A stretch of DNA of 64,000 bases from Brevibacterium picturae (GCF_900105045.1 NZ_LT629739.1:1984001-2048000), one strand, 5' to 3'. Counted from the stretch's first letter, positions 17,553 to 26,166 are shown. Numbers and translations: made by a program. Notes: a model not told the origin generated them from the sequence alone.

Positions 17553-18472
17553 GCCGCAATCCGGGTGGGTGCGAGACGGGCGCGGCGATACTCGCTGGGG
17601 GTGGTGCCGAAGTAGCGACGGAAGTGTCGGGCGGCGTGGCCGCGGCTGTTCCATCCGACCTGCCGGGCTGCGGTCGTGATCGGCAGATTGGTGGTGCGCA
17701 ACAGGTGGGCGAATCGGCGAGCGCGCACCAGGCCCAGATAGGTGATCGGTGTCAGCTCGTAGCTGGCGGCAAAGACTCGTGTGAGCTGGGAGAGCGACAG
17801 GTGCACCGACCGTGCGAGTTCGGCAAGTGACCATGGCCTGGCCGGGTCGCTTTCCAGCAGGTACGCCGCTTGCCGCGCCGGCTCGCGAAGCACCACAGGG
17901 CGTCGCGACAATCCCGGAACGTGCGCCGCCACCGGTGCCCAGGGCCCATGCTTATCCGGGCCACTATGGTCCTCGATGAGGATGTCAAGTAGTCCTGACA
18001 CGAGCGCTTGGCGCCGGTAGAACCGCGTGGTCGCGCTCTGGTGACTCAGCGACACCAGCTCGTCGAGCCAGGGTTCGATGTTCACCGCGCCGGGGTGCAG
18101 TGACCGAATGATCACAGAGCTGTCGGGGCAGGCTGATTCTCGTGTCCAGGGACAGACGGCTCCTGGGCGGTGCCAGGTCATGAGGTCTGCGAAGTAGTCA
18201 CGCTGGAGGTAGACCGTGCTCATCGCGGTCACGTCCTCGGGCTCGATACCGCAGAGCACGCCCGGTCCCGTGAAAATGGCGTGGCCGGCCCGTACGTGCT
18301 CGCTCCCGTCCGTGCTGAGGAGCCATGCGGTGCCCTCACGGATGAATCCGAGGCGGCACCAGTCGTAGGCCTCCGGCTCGCGTCGCCGACGGTAGACAGT
18401 GGTCTCAGCGAACACCGGTCCGCCCGCGCATGTGAGGAGTCGCCCCGGTCCGGTGTCGTCTGGGGCGAGCAT
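17549..18472 (-). CDS. AraC-family transcriptional regulator
   Basis: A 307-residue regulator. The N-terminal cupin-like sensor domain covers about residues 20-130. A C-terminal AraC DNA-binding domain has two HTHs: WSLAELARSVHLSLSQLTRVFAASY and LPITTAARQVGWNSRGHAARHFRRYFGTTPSEYR. The translational coupling to the CynX-like MFS gene points to local control of that exporter. It is a relative of the broken AraC frame at 24063-25037: both carry the WLDELVSLS segment followed by FYR.QAL. The ATG at 18472 is the first in frame; no strong ribosome site is visible. Confidence 0.85.
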   Translation of the reverse strand: MLAPDDTGPGRLLTCAGGPVFAETTVYRRRREPEAYDWCRLGFIREGTAWLLSTDGSEHVRAGHAIFTGPGVLCGIEPEDVTAMSTVYLQRDYFADLMTWHRPGAVCPWTRESACPDSSVIIRSLHPGAVNIEPWLDELVSLSHQSATTRFYRRQALVSGLLDILIEDHSGPDKHGPWAPVAAHVPGLSRRPVVLREPARQAAYLLESDPARPWSLAELARSVHLSLSQLTRVFAASYELTPITYLGLVRARRFAHLLRTTNLPITTAARQVGWNSRGHAARHFRRYFGTTPSEYRRARLAPTRIAA

Positions 18473-18514
18473 GTCGATCCGTGTAGTCGAGTCAGCATCA
18501 CGGCCAGGGTCCCG

Positions 18515-19594
18515 TCAGGGCGCCGAGTCGGTGACGTCGAGCAGGTCGTCGAGGACACGAAGGAACCAGCGGCGATCAGTGTGGGTGTGGGCGCTGGCCA
18601 GCAGTCGCCATGTCGGGTTCCCGTTCGCGTCGTCGAGCACCGCGTCGAAGGGTCCGTAGGCGTTATCGATGAACGCCAGTCGAACGTGATGCCCGGCGAC
18701 GGTGATGTCCTCGTGTTCGGCGGGATGGGATTCGGGCTCGATCGCCCTCGGCAGGTGCTCAGGGTTCAGGGTGTGAAGGCGCAGTTCTCGCCCACGGTCG
18801 GGTCCGCCGCTGTAGAGGTGCTCCGAGGCCACGGGGCTGTGGCCGTGGTGGGTGGTTGTCGACTCTAGGACCAGATCACTGAGCCGGTGCGGGACCGCGG
18901 ATGGGCCGAACGGAGCGTGCCCGTCCTGGATCGGGCGCCAGGTGAGGGTGGCAGTGTCTTCCTGGCGGAGGTTCCACAAGCCTAGGGGCACGGCGATCAC
19001 CGAGGCCTCGGGGCGGCGCGCCCAGTAGCTCAGCGCGGCGAACGGGGTGGCTGCGATCGCGGTGGCCGCTTCCGAGTCAACTGGGCGCAGTGAGCGGTAG
19101 AGATCGGTGATCTCCTCGCGGGTGAAGGTGCCGTCGAGGACCGACAGCTCGATCATGGTTCGCGCGATCCTCGCCGAAGCGCCCTGGTGGCCCATGTAGT
19201 CGATGCCATGCCAGACCAGATGGTGCTCATCGAGGCGCTCGGCGCTGGTGCGGCTCTCCCACAGCGCTGGGTGGTCGAGTGCCGGGAACGCCCAGTCGTA
19301 GAGGAACTGCTTGACCCGCAGCCGACGGCCGTCGCCGCGGACCTCGAAGCGGAACGCCGCCGGATTGTTCGCACTCCACGGCGTCCTTCCGGCCATCGAG
19401 TCACCCACCCGTCCCGGTGGCGCCTCGCGACGCAAAGACTGCTCACTCAGATGTGTGCCCGCAGGGAGCCGGTCTGGGGTGAACACCACGAAGTTCGCCC
19501 ACGGCTGTGCCTCGGCCGCACTCAGCGCCGCGGGCGTCGCGTCCAGGTCAGCCGGGTCATCCAGAACCCGATGCGTCCACTGCCGATCCGTCAT
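18515..19594 (-). CDS. Uncharacterised 359-aa protein divergent from TetR
   Basis: A soluble, acidic protein with no signal peptide or membrane span. I recognise no family. Visible features: an Arg-rich stretch RGDGRRLRVKQFLYDWAFPALDHP near residues 86-110, HHLVWHGIDYMGHQG near 124-138, a region beginning LSYWARRPEASVIAVPLGLWNLRQ, and a His-rich HTHTDRRWFLRVLDDLLD end. The many His, Asp and Trp residues would suit an enzyme, but no catalytic motif stands out. It is divergent from a TetR repressor across a 109-bp gap with an inverted repeat, so it is probably induced by the ligand of that repressor. Coding bias is normal for the element. Confidence 0.7.
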   Translation of the reverse strand: MTDRQWTHRVLDDPADLDATPAALSAAEAQPWANFVVFTPDRLPAGTHLSEQSLRREAPPGRVGDSMAGRTPWSANNPAAFRFEVRGDGRRLRVKQFLYDWAFPALDHPALWESRTSAERLDEHHLVWHGIDYMGHQGASARIARTMIELSVLDGTFTREEITDLYRSLRPVDSEAATAIAATPFAALSYWARRPEASVIAVPLGLWNLRQEDTATLTWRPIQDGHAPFGPSAVPHRLSDLVLESTTTHHGHSPVASEHLYSGGPDRGRELRLHTLNPEHLPRAIEPESHPAEHEDITVAGHHVRLAFIDNAYGPFDAVLDDANGNPTWRLLASAHTHTDRRWFLRVLDDLLDVTDSAP

Positions 19595-19659
19595 CGTTCG
19601 TCTCCTCTCTCAGGCCACGTCCACCGGTATGCGCGCGGCCCGTACTCACCACCGTACCC

Positions 19660-19684
19660 TATTAGTACCCACTGGAGACTAATA
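19660..19684. promoter_or_regulatory. Inverted repeat, probable TetR operator and promoter
   Basis: TATTAGT (19660-19666) and ACTAATA (19678-19684) form a perfect 7-bp dyad with an 11-bp spacer. TAATAT at 19680-19685 could be the -10 of the TetR gene, so a bound repressor would block its own promoter and the divergent one. Confidence 0.6.
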
Positions 19685-19703
19685 TTGATGAGAGAATGAT
19701 CCT

Positions 19704-20264
19704 GTGACAGAGGAACAACTAGCGCGTGGCCCCGGGCGCCCGGCCCAGCTTTCGGTCGAGGCGATTGTCGGCGCCGCACTGGAGTCCAGGGCGAACGATT
19801 TGACCGTGCGAGGTCTGGCCCGGCGCCTCGACGTGACCCACAAGGCCCTGTACCGCTGGGTCGGCGACCGCGATGGCCTGCTCGACCTGATCAGTGACCA
19901 CCTCCTCGACCAAGTCCTCGCCCGGATCGCCGATGCCCCCACCACCGCCTGGCGCGCCTGGCTGGCCAACTTCGGGCGGCTCCTGCGAGCCGAGTTCCTT
20001 CCGGTCGCCGACGCCGAGGTGCTCGCACAGTTCCCCCGCGAGACGAGCACCTACCAGGAACTGCAACACCGGGCCGAAGCCGTGATGGTCAGCCACAAGC
20101 TGACCCTTGAACAGGCGCGAGATTCCTTCTCCGTCGTCCTATTCACCGTGTGGGGCTGGATCGCCGCCGAGAAGCTCTGCGCCGAGCAACCCGACCACGA
20201 AAGAACCTTCGCCGCCATGCTCGACGCGCTCACCCGAGGCCTGCCCACACCACCAAGCCACTGA
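19704..20264 (+). CDS. TetR-family repressor
   Basis: A 186-residue protein. The HTH is LTVRGLARRLDVTHKALYRWVGDRDGLLDLI (about residues 33-63), the classic TetR pattern with KALYRWVGDRDGL after the recognition helix. The C-terminal ligand domain resembles the TetR_C class (large hydrophobic pocket, FSVVLFTVWGWIAAE). The start is GTG at 19704 with GAGAGAA upstream. It is divergent from the 359-aa protein and likely represses both genes through the dyad at 19660-19684. The ligand is unknown. Confidence 0.88.
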   Translation: MTEEQLARGPGRPAQLSVEAIVGAALESRANDLTVRGLARRLDVTHKALYRWVGDRDGLLDLISDHLLDQVLARIADAPTTAWRAWLANFGRLLRAEFLPVADAEVLAQFPRETSTYQELQHRAEAVMVSHKLTLEQARDSFSVVLFTVWGWIAAEKLCAEQPDHERTFAAMLDALTRGLPTPPSH

Positions 20265-20340
20265 CACCTCTCCCGTGAGCACCAGCGATACGCTGAGCAA
20301 GAGCAGACAAGATGCAGCCATCGTTGCCCCCGCGGGTTGC

Positions 20341-20464
20341 CTGCCTCGGCGTAGTACCTCGTCAGTGTTGTCGAGAGTGACCGGTCACCATCGGCCGCAG
20401 CGACCGTGCGGCAGTGGGTACTGGTAGCCGTCGCTAGCCGACATGACCCGCATCGAGACCGTCA
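20341..20464 (-). pseudogene. Decayed fragment of a relaxase (traA) 5' end
   Basis: On the minus strand this reads TVSMRVMSASDGYQY and then, after a one-base indel, loses the frame where the intact relaxase continues with LLRTVAAADGDR; the DNA match continues for about 120 bp to the equivalent of LTRYYAEAG. About 92% identity by eye to 14535-14655. No further relaxase sequence follows. It is probably the relic of a second related element or of an incomplete duplication. Confidence 0.8.
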
Positions 20465-20892
20465 CCGCTGCCTCGTTCGTGACAGTCAGGTGAGCGCCCA
20501 GCGACCGATCCAAGCGCGCTCGGAGCCAGGCAGCCTCGACACCGACGCCAACCTTGATTGACAGCCTCGACCTGCAAGAGGCGTGGCAGCCCCTGGAAGG
20601 ACAAATGCGGGGCGGCGCGGAACGATCGCGCTGTCGCATCAGGTGGTTGGCCTCGCTGGACGGGCGTCGTGACTCGTGGATGAGGCAGAACGAGTCCTAC
20701 GCCTGTGCCTCCTGAACTCCACCATGCGGCGCCAGTGTTCATGGAGGGCTCGTGGGCGTTCGTGGGGGCCACCGATCTCTCACACGGTCTCACAACCGCA
20801 CGAGCAACTCACTGCACTTGGGAGCAGGGACTCTCGCATGACGTCTGCCGTCCTCAATGGGGTCTTGGCAGCCGAACCAGCATCTCATTTTG
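20465..20892. other. Gap without a recognisable gene
   Basis: 428 bp between the relaxase fragment and the MarR operator. Short frames exist on both strands but none has a ribosome site or family resemblance. As the region that lay upstream of the lost relaxase copy, it could hold a former oriT, but I see no clear nick-site repeat. Confidence 0.5.
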
Positions 20893-20923
20893 GTTACCTA
20901 CCTACATGATGTAGTAAGGTAAC
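20893..20923. promoter_or_regulatory. Long near-perfect palindrome, MarR operator
   Basis: A 31-bp dyad centred on 20908: GTTACCT at one end, AGGTAAC at the other, with CTACAT and ATGTAG flanking the central G. Only two symmetric pairs fail. It ends 3 bp before the MarR start codon, so it covers the promoter or the transcript start. Strong candidate for autoregulation of the marR-ABC exporter operon. Confidence 0.75.
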
Positions 20924-20926
20924 GAT

Positions 20927-21379
20927 ATGCGCACTTCGATTGTAGACAAGTTGATGGCCATCACGAGCATGTTCCAGCAGGACATGGACCGAGCCTTCGC
21001 CGGCACTCCGCTCACCGAGTCACGTGTCGCTGTCCTGTGGACGCTGGCACTGAGCGGGCCATCCACCCAGCAGACCCTCGCCGCGGCGCTGTCGGTGACA
21101 CCTCGCAACATCTCCGGCCTCGTGGACGCGCTGGAACAGCACGGATACGTGCAGCGCATTGCGCATCCGTCCGACCGCCGTGCCGTGCTGGTGACACTCA
21201 CCCCGAACGGTGAGACGGCGATGGCCCGGATGCAGGAGGAACACGCCCATCTGGAGGCCGAACTGCGCGACGCCGTCGCGCCGGAGCATCTCGATGCGCT
21301 CGAACAGGGCATCGACGCGATCATCGCCCGCCTCGCCACCTTGGTGAGTGCGGAGCAGGCGGACGCTGAGGACGGCTGA
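20927..21379 (+). CDS. MarR-family transcriptional regulator
   Basis: A 150-residue winged-helix protein: TQQTLAAALSVTPRNISGLVDALEQHGYVQR as HTH and RIAHPSDRRAVLVTLTPNGE as the wing, both diagnostic of MarR. The ATG at 20927 lies right behind a 31-bp palindrome. AAGG seven bases upstream is the only possible ribosome site, so the transcript may be nearly leaderless. Its stop overlaps the ABC gene start by one base (TGATG), so it is the first gene of a three-gene exporter operon it most likely represses. Confidence 0.9.
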   Translation: MRTSIVDKLMAITSMFQQDMDRAFAGTPLTESRVAVLWTLALSGPSTQQTLAAALSVTPRNISGLVDALEQHGYVQRIAHPSDRRAVLVTLTPNGETAMARMQEEHAHLEAELRDAVAPEHLDALEQGIDAIIARLATLVSAEQADAEDG

Positions 21380-23091
21380 TGAACACCGCCACTCGCACCC
21401 CGCAGACCGAACCGAGTCGAGCCCGAGCGCTCCTGGCTCGCGGTGCGGGGATGGAAAAGATCGTCTACGCCGCCATCGGTCGCGCGATCGCCCGTAAGCC
21501 GTGGAAAGCCCGCGACGCCAAGGGCTTCCACTACCACGCTCAGAGCCTCGCGATTCTCGTCATCTTCATCGTGCTCTCGGCAGTCGAAATCCTCATCATC
21601 GACCTGATCGTGCATCAGTGGCTCTGGGTGAGAATCCCGCTGCTCATCATCGGCATATGGGGACTGGTCTGGATGACCGGGCTCCTGTGTGCCCACTTCA
21701 TGCGACCCCACACGGTCGGGAGCGAGGGCATCCGGGTCCGAGACGGCCTCGACATGGATGCTCACGTCACCTGGGACGACGTGTACTCGGTCGGGCTGAA
21801 GAACCGCAACTACGAGCCCAAGACCCCGAGCGTGATCGATGACCAGGAAGGCCGATCCCTGGTGATGAACATCACCGACCAGACCAACATCGAGGTCGTC
21901 CTGGATCGACCGACGACCATCACCCTTCCCGGTCTGCCACCGAAGGGCGGCGAGCAGGTCATCGACCGCATCTACCTCTGGACCGACGAGGCCAAGGGGT
22001 TCCTTGACGCGGTGCGGGAGCACATCGGCTCTGAGGCGGACAGCGCCGCAGGCAAGAAGGCGCGGGCTCAAGCCGCGCAGGACGAAGAACGGAGAAAGCG
22101 CATGGCTCAGTACAGCAACGGCCCGGCAATCGAGGTGAGCGGCCTCGTCAAGAGATTCGGTGACACCACCGCGCTCGACGGCATCGATCTCACCGTGGAG
22201 CCCGGGTCCGTGCTCGGGCTGCTCGGCCCGAACGGGTCGGGCAAGACCACCACGGTGCGCATCCTCGCGACCCTGACGAAGGCCGATGAAGGCACTGCCC
22301 GCGTCTGCGGATACGACGTCGTTCGAGACGCCTACCAGGTGCGGCAGCTCATCGGGCTCACCGGCCAGTACGCCTCGGTGGACAAGGACCTCAGCGGCCA
22401 CCAGAACCTCACCATGATCGGCCGGTTGCTGGGCATGTCCCGCAAACAGGCCCAAGCCCGTGCCTCCGAACTCATCGAAGAAGCCGGACTCGCCGACGCC
22501 GCGACCAAGCCGGCGAAGACCTACTCCGGCGGGATGCGCCGCCGTCTCGACCTCGCGGCGAGCATCATGGGCGAAGCCGCGGTCGTGTTCCTCGATGAGC
22601 CCACCACCGGCCTCGACCCCGCCCGCAGGGGCGAGACGTGGGCGATGATCCGCAGACTCGCCGCGCAAGGCTCCACGGTGCTCCTCACGACGCAGTACCT
22701 CGAAGAAGCCGATCACCTCGCGAACGACATCGTCGTGATCGACGCAGGCAAGGTCATCGCAGCCGGCACTCCCGACAGCCTCAAACGGCGCATGGGAAGC
22801 CAGACGCTCGACCTGCGTCTGAGCGACCCCAGCCAGCTCGAAGAAGCAACGAACCGAGTCCAGAGCATCATCGACGCCGCCCCGGTCGTCGATGCGCACA
22901 CCGGACAGTTGAGCGCGGCCGTGACCGATGGGCAGGTGATGCCCGCCATCGTGCGGAGCCTCGATGAAGCCGACATCGGAGTCAGCGAACTCTCGCTGCG
23001 CCTTCCGAGTCTCGATGACGTCTTCCTGACTCTCACCGGACACCGTGCGACCCCCGCCGACGAGAAGAACGAGAAGGAGGCAGCAGCATGA
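21379..23091 (+). CDS. ABC exporter ATPase (DrrA type) with N-terminal membrane/PH-like domain
   Basis: 570 residues, far longer than the roughly 310-330 of DrrA proteins. The first 240 hold two membrane spans (SLAILVIFIVLSAVEILIIDLIV and LLIIGIWGLVWMTGLLCAHFM) and a beta-rich segment (VGSEGIRVRDGLDMDAHVTW onward) resembling bacterial PH-type domains. The ATPase follows from MAQYSNGPAIEVSGLVKRFG: Walker A GPNGSGKTT (about 282), signature YSGGMRRR (about 381), Walker B VVFLDEPTTGLD (about 402) and the DrrA-type C-terminal extension. The internal Met at 22102 is where an ordinary DrrA would begin. Both neighbours overlap it (TGATG, ATGA). It would power export of a drug or lipid with the permease downstream. 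Confidence 0.88.
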   Translation: MNTATRTPQTEPSRARALLARGAGMEKIVYAAIGRAIARKPWKARDAKGFHYHAQSLAILVIFIVLSAVEILIIDLIVHQWLWVRIPLLIIGIWGLVWMTGLLCAHFMRPHTVGSEGIRVRDGLDMDAHVTWDDVYSVGLKNRNYEPKTPSVIDDQEGRSLVMNITDQTNIEVVLDRPTTITLPGLPPKGGEQVIDRIYLWTDEAKGFLDAVREHIGSEADSAAGKKARAQAAQDEERRKRMAQYSNGPAIEVSGLVKRFGDTTALDGIDLTVEPGSVLGLLGPNGSGKTTTVRILATLTKADEGTARVCGYDVVRDAYQVRQLIGLTGQYASVDKDLSGHQNLTMIGRLLGMSRKQAQARASELIEEAGLADAATKPAKTYSGGMRRRLDLAASIMGEAAVVFLDEPTTGLDPARRGETWAMIRRLAAQGSTVLLTTQYLEEADHLANDIVVIDAGKVIAAGTPDSLKRRMGSQTLDLRLSDPSQLEEATNRVQSIIDAAPVVDAHTGQLSAAVTDGQVMPAIVRSLDEADIGVSELSLRLPSLDDVFLTLTGHRATPADEKNEKEAAA

Positions 23092-23900
23092 CCACCCAGG
23101 CGCTCCCCGCAAGCCACACACCGCTGAGGAAGCACGTCAGCATCGGGCAGGTGCTGGTCCAATCCGCGACTCTCTCCCGACGCGGCATCATCAAGCTCCG
23201 CCGTCACCCGGCAGGACTCGCAGACGTCATCATCGGCCCCGCGATCTTCCTCGTGCTCTTCGGCTACGTCTTCGGCGGCGCCATCTCCGGCGACACCGGC
23301 GAGTACCTCCAGTACGTGTTTCCCGGCATCCTCGGCATGATGACGCTCTTCGCCACCATGGGCGTCGGCGTCTCCCTCAGCACCGACCTCTCCGAAGGCA
23401 TCTTCGACCGCTTCCGCAGCCTCCCCATCGCCCGTATCTCTCCGCTCATCGGGGCCATCGGCAGCGACATCGTCCGCCAGCTCGTCTCGCTCACCGCGCT
23501 GATCGGCTTCGGGCTGCTACTCGGCGTGCGATTCGAGACCAGCGTGTGGTCGGTGCTCGCCGGATGCGCTCTCGCCCTCGCGTTCGCCCTCGCGGTGTCG
23601 TGGGCGCTGATCCTCCTCGCCCTGGCGATCAAAGACCCGATGGCAGTGCAAGGCCTCGGCGCCGTCATCATCCTTCCGCTCGCGTTCGCCAGCAACATCT
23701 TCGTGCCGGTCGAGACGATGCCGGGATGGATGCAGACCTTCGCCTCGTGGAACCCGATCGGGCACCTGGTCGACGCCGTGCGCGGGCTGATGATGGGCGG
23801 CCCCGTCGGTGAGCCACTGATGTTCACCCTGATGTGGATGGCGGCATTCGTCGTCGTGTTCGCCCCACTGTCACTGATCGCCTACAACCGACGCGCATAG
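23088..23900 (+). CDS. ABC-2 type permease (DrrB-like)
   Basis: A 270-residue permease with six predicted spans and the ABC-2 pattern ADVIIGPAIFLVLFGYVFGGAI near the N terminus and VFPGILGMMTLFATMGVGVSLSTDLSEGIFDRFRSLPI, the conserved coupling helix region. IFVPVETMPGWMQTFASWNPIGHLVDAVRGLM near the C terminus is the DrrB signature. It overlaps the ATPase gene by four bases. Together they form a drug or antibiotic exporter under MarR control, and a hairpin follows the gene. Confidence 0.9.
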   Translation: MTTQALPASHTPLRKHVSIGQVLVQSATLSRRGIIKLRRHPAGLADVIIGPAIFLVLFGYVFGGAISGDTGEYLQYVFPGILGMMTLFATMGVGVSLSTDLSEGIFDRFRSLPIARISPLIGAIGSDIVRQLVSLTALIGFGLLLGVRFETSVWSVLAGCALALAFALAVSWALILLALAIKDPMAVQGLGAVIILPLAFASNIFVPVETMPGWMQTFASWNPIGHLVDAVRGLMMGGPVGEPLMFTLMWMAAFVVVFAPLSLIAYNRRA

Positions 23901-23941
23901 AGTCCGACAAGCCAGAGCATGCCTCAGCGCGATGCCTACCC

Positions 23942-23979
23942 GGACGTGGCCGCTTCTGCGAGAAGATGCGGCCACGTCC
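23942..23979 (+). terminator. Long hairpin after the ABC exporter operon
   Basis: GGACGTGGCCGC (23942-23953) pairs perfectly with GCGGCCACGTCC (23968-23979), and TTCT/AGAA can extend the stem inward. No T tract follows. Likely transcript end of the marR-ABC operon. Confidence 0.7.
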
Positions 23980-24062
23980 AGGTGGGCCCGATCGTCGGCT
24001 GGCTCGTCATCGACCTTGCGCTGTCCGTCTGCGCGATGAAGTGCGTCTGACCCGGCCCTGTC

Positions 24063-25037
24063 ATGTCGTCGGGCACGCACCCCCAGCACGCAGCGCTCCT
24101 GGCAGGCCGCCGCGACTGTCAACCGATCATTGCCCGCAGCAAAACCATCCACGCGCCGATCGCACCCGTCGCCTATGACTGCGTGAGGCTGATCTTCGTC
24201 CGCCATGGCTCGGCGATCCTGCTCAGCGAGTTCGGCGAGAAGCCCGTCGCGGTAGGCGATATCGTCGCCCTGGCCGCGAACACCGTGTGCGGCAGTGAAC
24301 CCGAGGGCTCGATTACCGTCACCACCCTCTACCTGGATCGGGATTACGTGATCGACCAGGTGTTCTGGCAGCACGCCGCGCTGCTCACTGATCGCTGGGA
24401 CGCACAGGACTTCGCCGACGAGCTGTACTCCGAACCGGCTCAGATACTCCACTTGGGTGAAGACCGTGCTGGGATGCTGATGCCGTGGCTGGACGAACTG
24501 GTGTCGCTCAGCCTCGATGGTCCGTCGCCGGAGAAGTTCTACCGGATGCAGGCGCTGCTGTTCGCGGTTCTCGACGTCATCACGCCCTATGTGAAAACCA
24601 CCCCGGCACGGCGGTCCCCGACCCAAAGGAAGGCCAACGGGCCCGGCCTGCCGCGCTATCGGTATCTCGCGCCGCTGCGTGCCGAGGCGCATCAGGCAGC
24701 AGCCCTACTGCGTGCCGACATCGCCCGGCGATGGACCCTAGAGTCATTAGCCAGTGAAGTGCATCTATCACGGTCACGGCTATCGGCGGTGTTCGTCGAG
24801 GCCTACGGCAAGACCCCCTTGGCCTACGAGTGCGGCGGAAGCGCCTGCTCCGGCTCCGGTGGCGAGCAGGTAGAGGGTGCCGCGCTGGCACTGCCCTTCG
24901 GCATCGGTGTGACCCTGTTGCGCTCTGCGCCACCGATCGTCACCGACTTGAACGCCTGGCCCTCGCGTCCTGATGCCGCCCAACTCAAGACCGACCGGGC
25001 CGAGATCGAAGCGCTGCTGCGCCGCCCGGGCTCCTGA
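24063..25037 (+). pseudogene. AraC-like regulator, truncated and fused to foreign C terminus
   Basis: The first about 255 residues are an AraC relative of the protein at 17549-18472: VRLIFVRHGSAILLSEFG and TTLYLDRDYVIDQVF in the sensor part, MPWLDELVSLS, then one HTH, WTLESLASEVHLSRSRLSAVFVEAYGKTPLAY. After that Tyr the second HTH of the family is missing. Instead about 68 unrelated residues follow, ending WPSRPDAAQLKTDRAEIEALLRR. The junction looks like a deletion or recombination scar. DNA binding is likely lost, though a shortened product could be made. It sits just upstream of the single-stranded DNA-binding protein gene. Confidence 0.7.
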
Positions 25038-25121
25038 CCCCCGCGTGGACGTGTGGGTGCACCTGTCTGGCACGAGCGGTCCTGCACGTGGGGTCGCGTG
25101 ATGTGTCAGGAGGAGAGTCTG

Positions 25122-25568
25122 ATGGCTATCCGCACACAAGAGTCGTTCTCAGGGTTCGTGGCATCGGACCCGCAGCTGACCCGCACCGAGAACGGTGATG
25201 CCCGGCTGTTCATGAAGGTCGGCAAGGAGCACTACCGGCAGGAGGAGGACGGGTCGTTCACGCAGTTGGAGACCACCTTCCACAACCTGGTCGCGTTCAA
25301 GGCCGCCGCCGAGCAGGGCCACGAACGACTGGCGAAGGGCGACAAGTTCGTCGCCGAGGGGTACGTGCGCGAGTACAGCTACCAGCGCGACGGGCAGGCT
25401 GTGGAGGGTGAGGAGTTCGTCGCCCGCCGGCTCGGGCACGACATGGCCCGCACCCGTTACGACGTCGACCGCACCCCACGGCGTGCAGCCGCCGAGCGAG
25501 ACGCGGCCGCGTTCACCGCACCCGAGCACCGCCCGGTCTCGCAGTCGCCTGCGGCCGTGAGCATGTGA
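25122..25568 (+). CDS. Single-stranded DNA-binding protein, mobile-element type
   Basis: A 148-residue protein with an OB-fold core: FSGFVASDPQLTRTENGDARLFMKVGKEHY near the start and TTFHNLVAFKAAAEQGHERLAKGDKFVAEGYVREY, followed by a short variable tail without the usual acidic tip. This divergent form travels with actinobacterial conjugative elements and would coat the transferred or replicating strand. The ATG at 25122 has AGGAGGAGA a few bases upstream, so the longer frame from 25053 is rejected. It heads the group ssb, DUF4913 gene, small gene, recombinase. Confidence 0.88.
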   Translation: MAIRTQESFSGFVASDPQLTRTENGDARLFMKVGKEHYRQEEDGSFTQLETTFHNLVAFKAAAEQGHERLAKGDKFVAEGYVREYSYQRDGQAVEGEEFVARRLGHDMARTRYDVDRTPRRAAAERDAAAFTAPEHRPVSQSPAAVSM

Positions 25569-25587
25569 CCGGAAGGGGATGCTGACG

Positions 25588-26166
25588 ATGGATGAGTACA
25601 CCCCCGAGCCGGACGAACCCGACTACCTTGACCACGAGTCCGACGCCGAGGCCGATGGTTCTGTCGATGATGTGGCGGAACCGCCGCACCCGGTGAACTG
25701 GAACCTGTTGAGCGCCGACGACCTGGAAGCCGAGTGGTTGGCGCTGAACGACTGGGTGGTGTGGCTGCGCCGCACCTACGGGCTTCCCGCAAGTGTGCTG
25801 CCGCCGTTCTGGCACCGGCACCCCGAGCTGGTGTGGGAACTGTCCGCGCTGCACATCCACTGGCTGTGCGCCTACGACCCCGAGCAGAACGGGTCCGCAC
25901 CGGCTGGGTGGCACCGCGACTTCGCCGACACCCGCAACCGGCTGCGCGAGTGGGTCGCCGCCTCCGGCACCCGCCTGGACCGCGACCGGACCACCCGCCA
26001 GACCGTATGGCCCGGTGAAGACCCGGCACCGCCCGTGGAGGACATGCTGATCGCCGACCGCGGCGAGGACTTCGTGCAGTTCGTGTTCGAGCAGGTCGAA
26101 GCCCGCCGCGAAGCCGAGGAGGCGTTCTTCCGCACCCTCGACGAGCAGACAGGAGAACTCACATGA
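25588..26166 (+). CDS. DUF4913 family protein
   Basis: A 192-residue acidic protein. The core VNWNLLSADDLEAEWLALN, then WVVWLRRTYGLPASVLPPFWHRHPELVWELSALHIHW and GWHRDFADTRNRLREWV, is that of DUF4913, found in actinobacterial plasmids and integrative elements. Function unknown; constant association with SSB and relaxase genes points to DNA processing or transfer. ATG at 25588 with GGAAGGGGA nine bases upstream is preferred over an ATG at 25579 that overlaps the ribosome site. It ends in a four-base overlap with the next gene. Confidence 0.8.
   Translation: MDEYTPEPDEPDYLDHESDAEADGSVDDVAEPPHPVNWNLLSADDLEAEWLALNDWVVWLRRTYGLPASVLPPFWHRHPELVWELSALHIHWLCAYDPEQNGSAPAGWHRDFADTRNRLREWVAASGTRLDRDRTTRQTVWPGEDPAPPVEDMLIADRGEDFVQFVFEQVEARREAEEAFFRTLDEQTGELT

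Noticed and set aside
23960..24051. Short frame resembling a transposase catalytic stretch (IVGWLVIDL)
   Set aside because: Too short, no DDE context and no terminal inverted repeats nearby.
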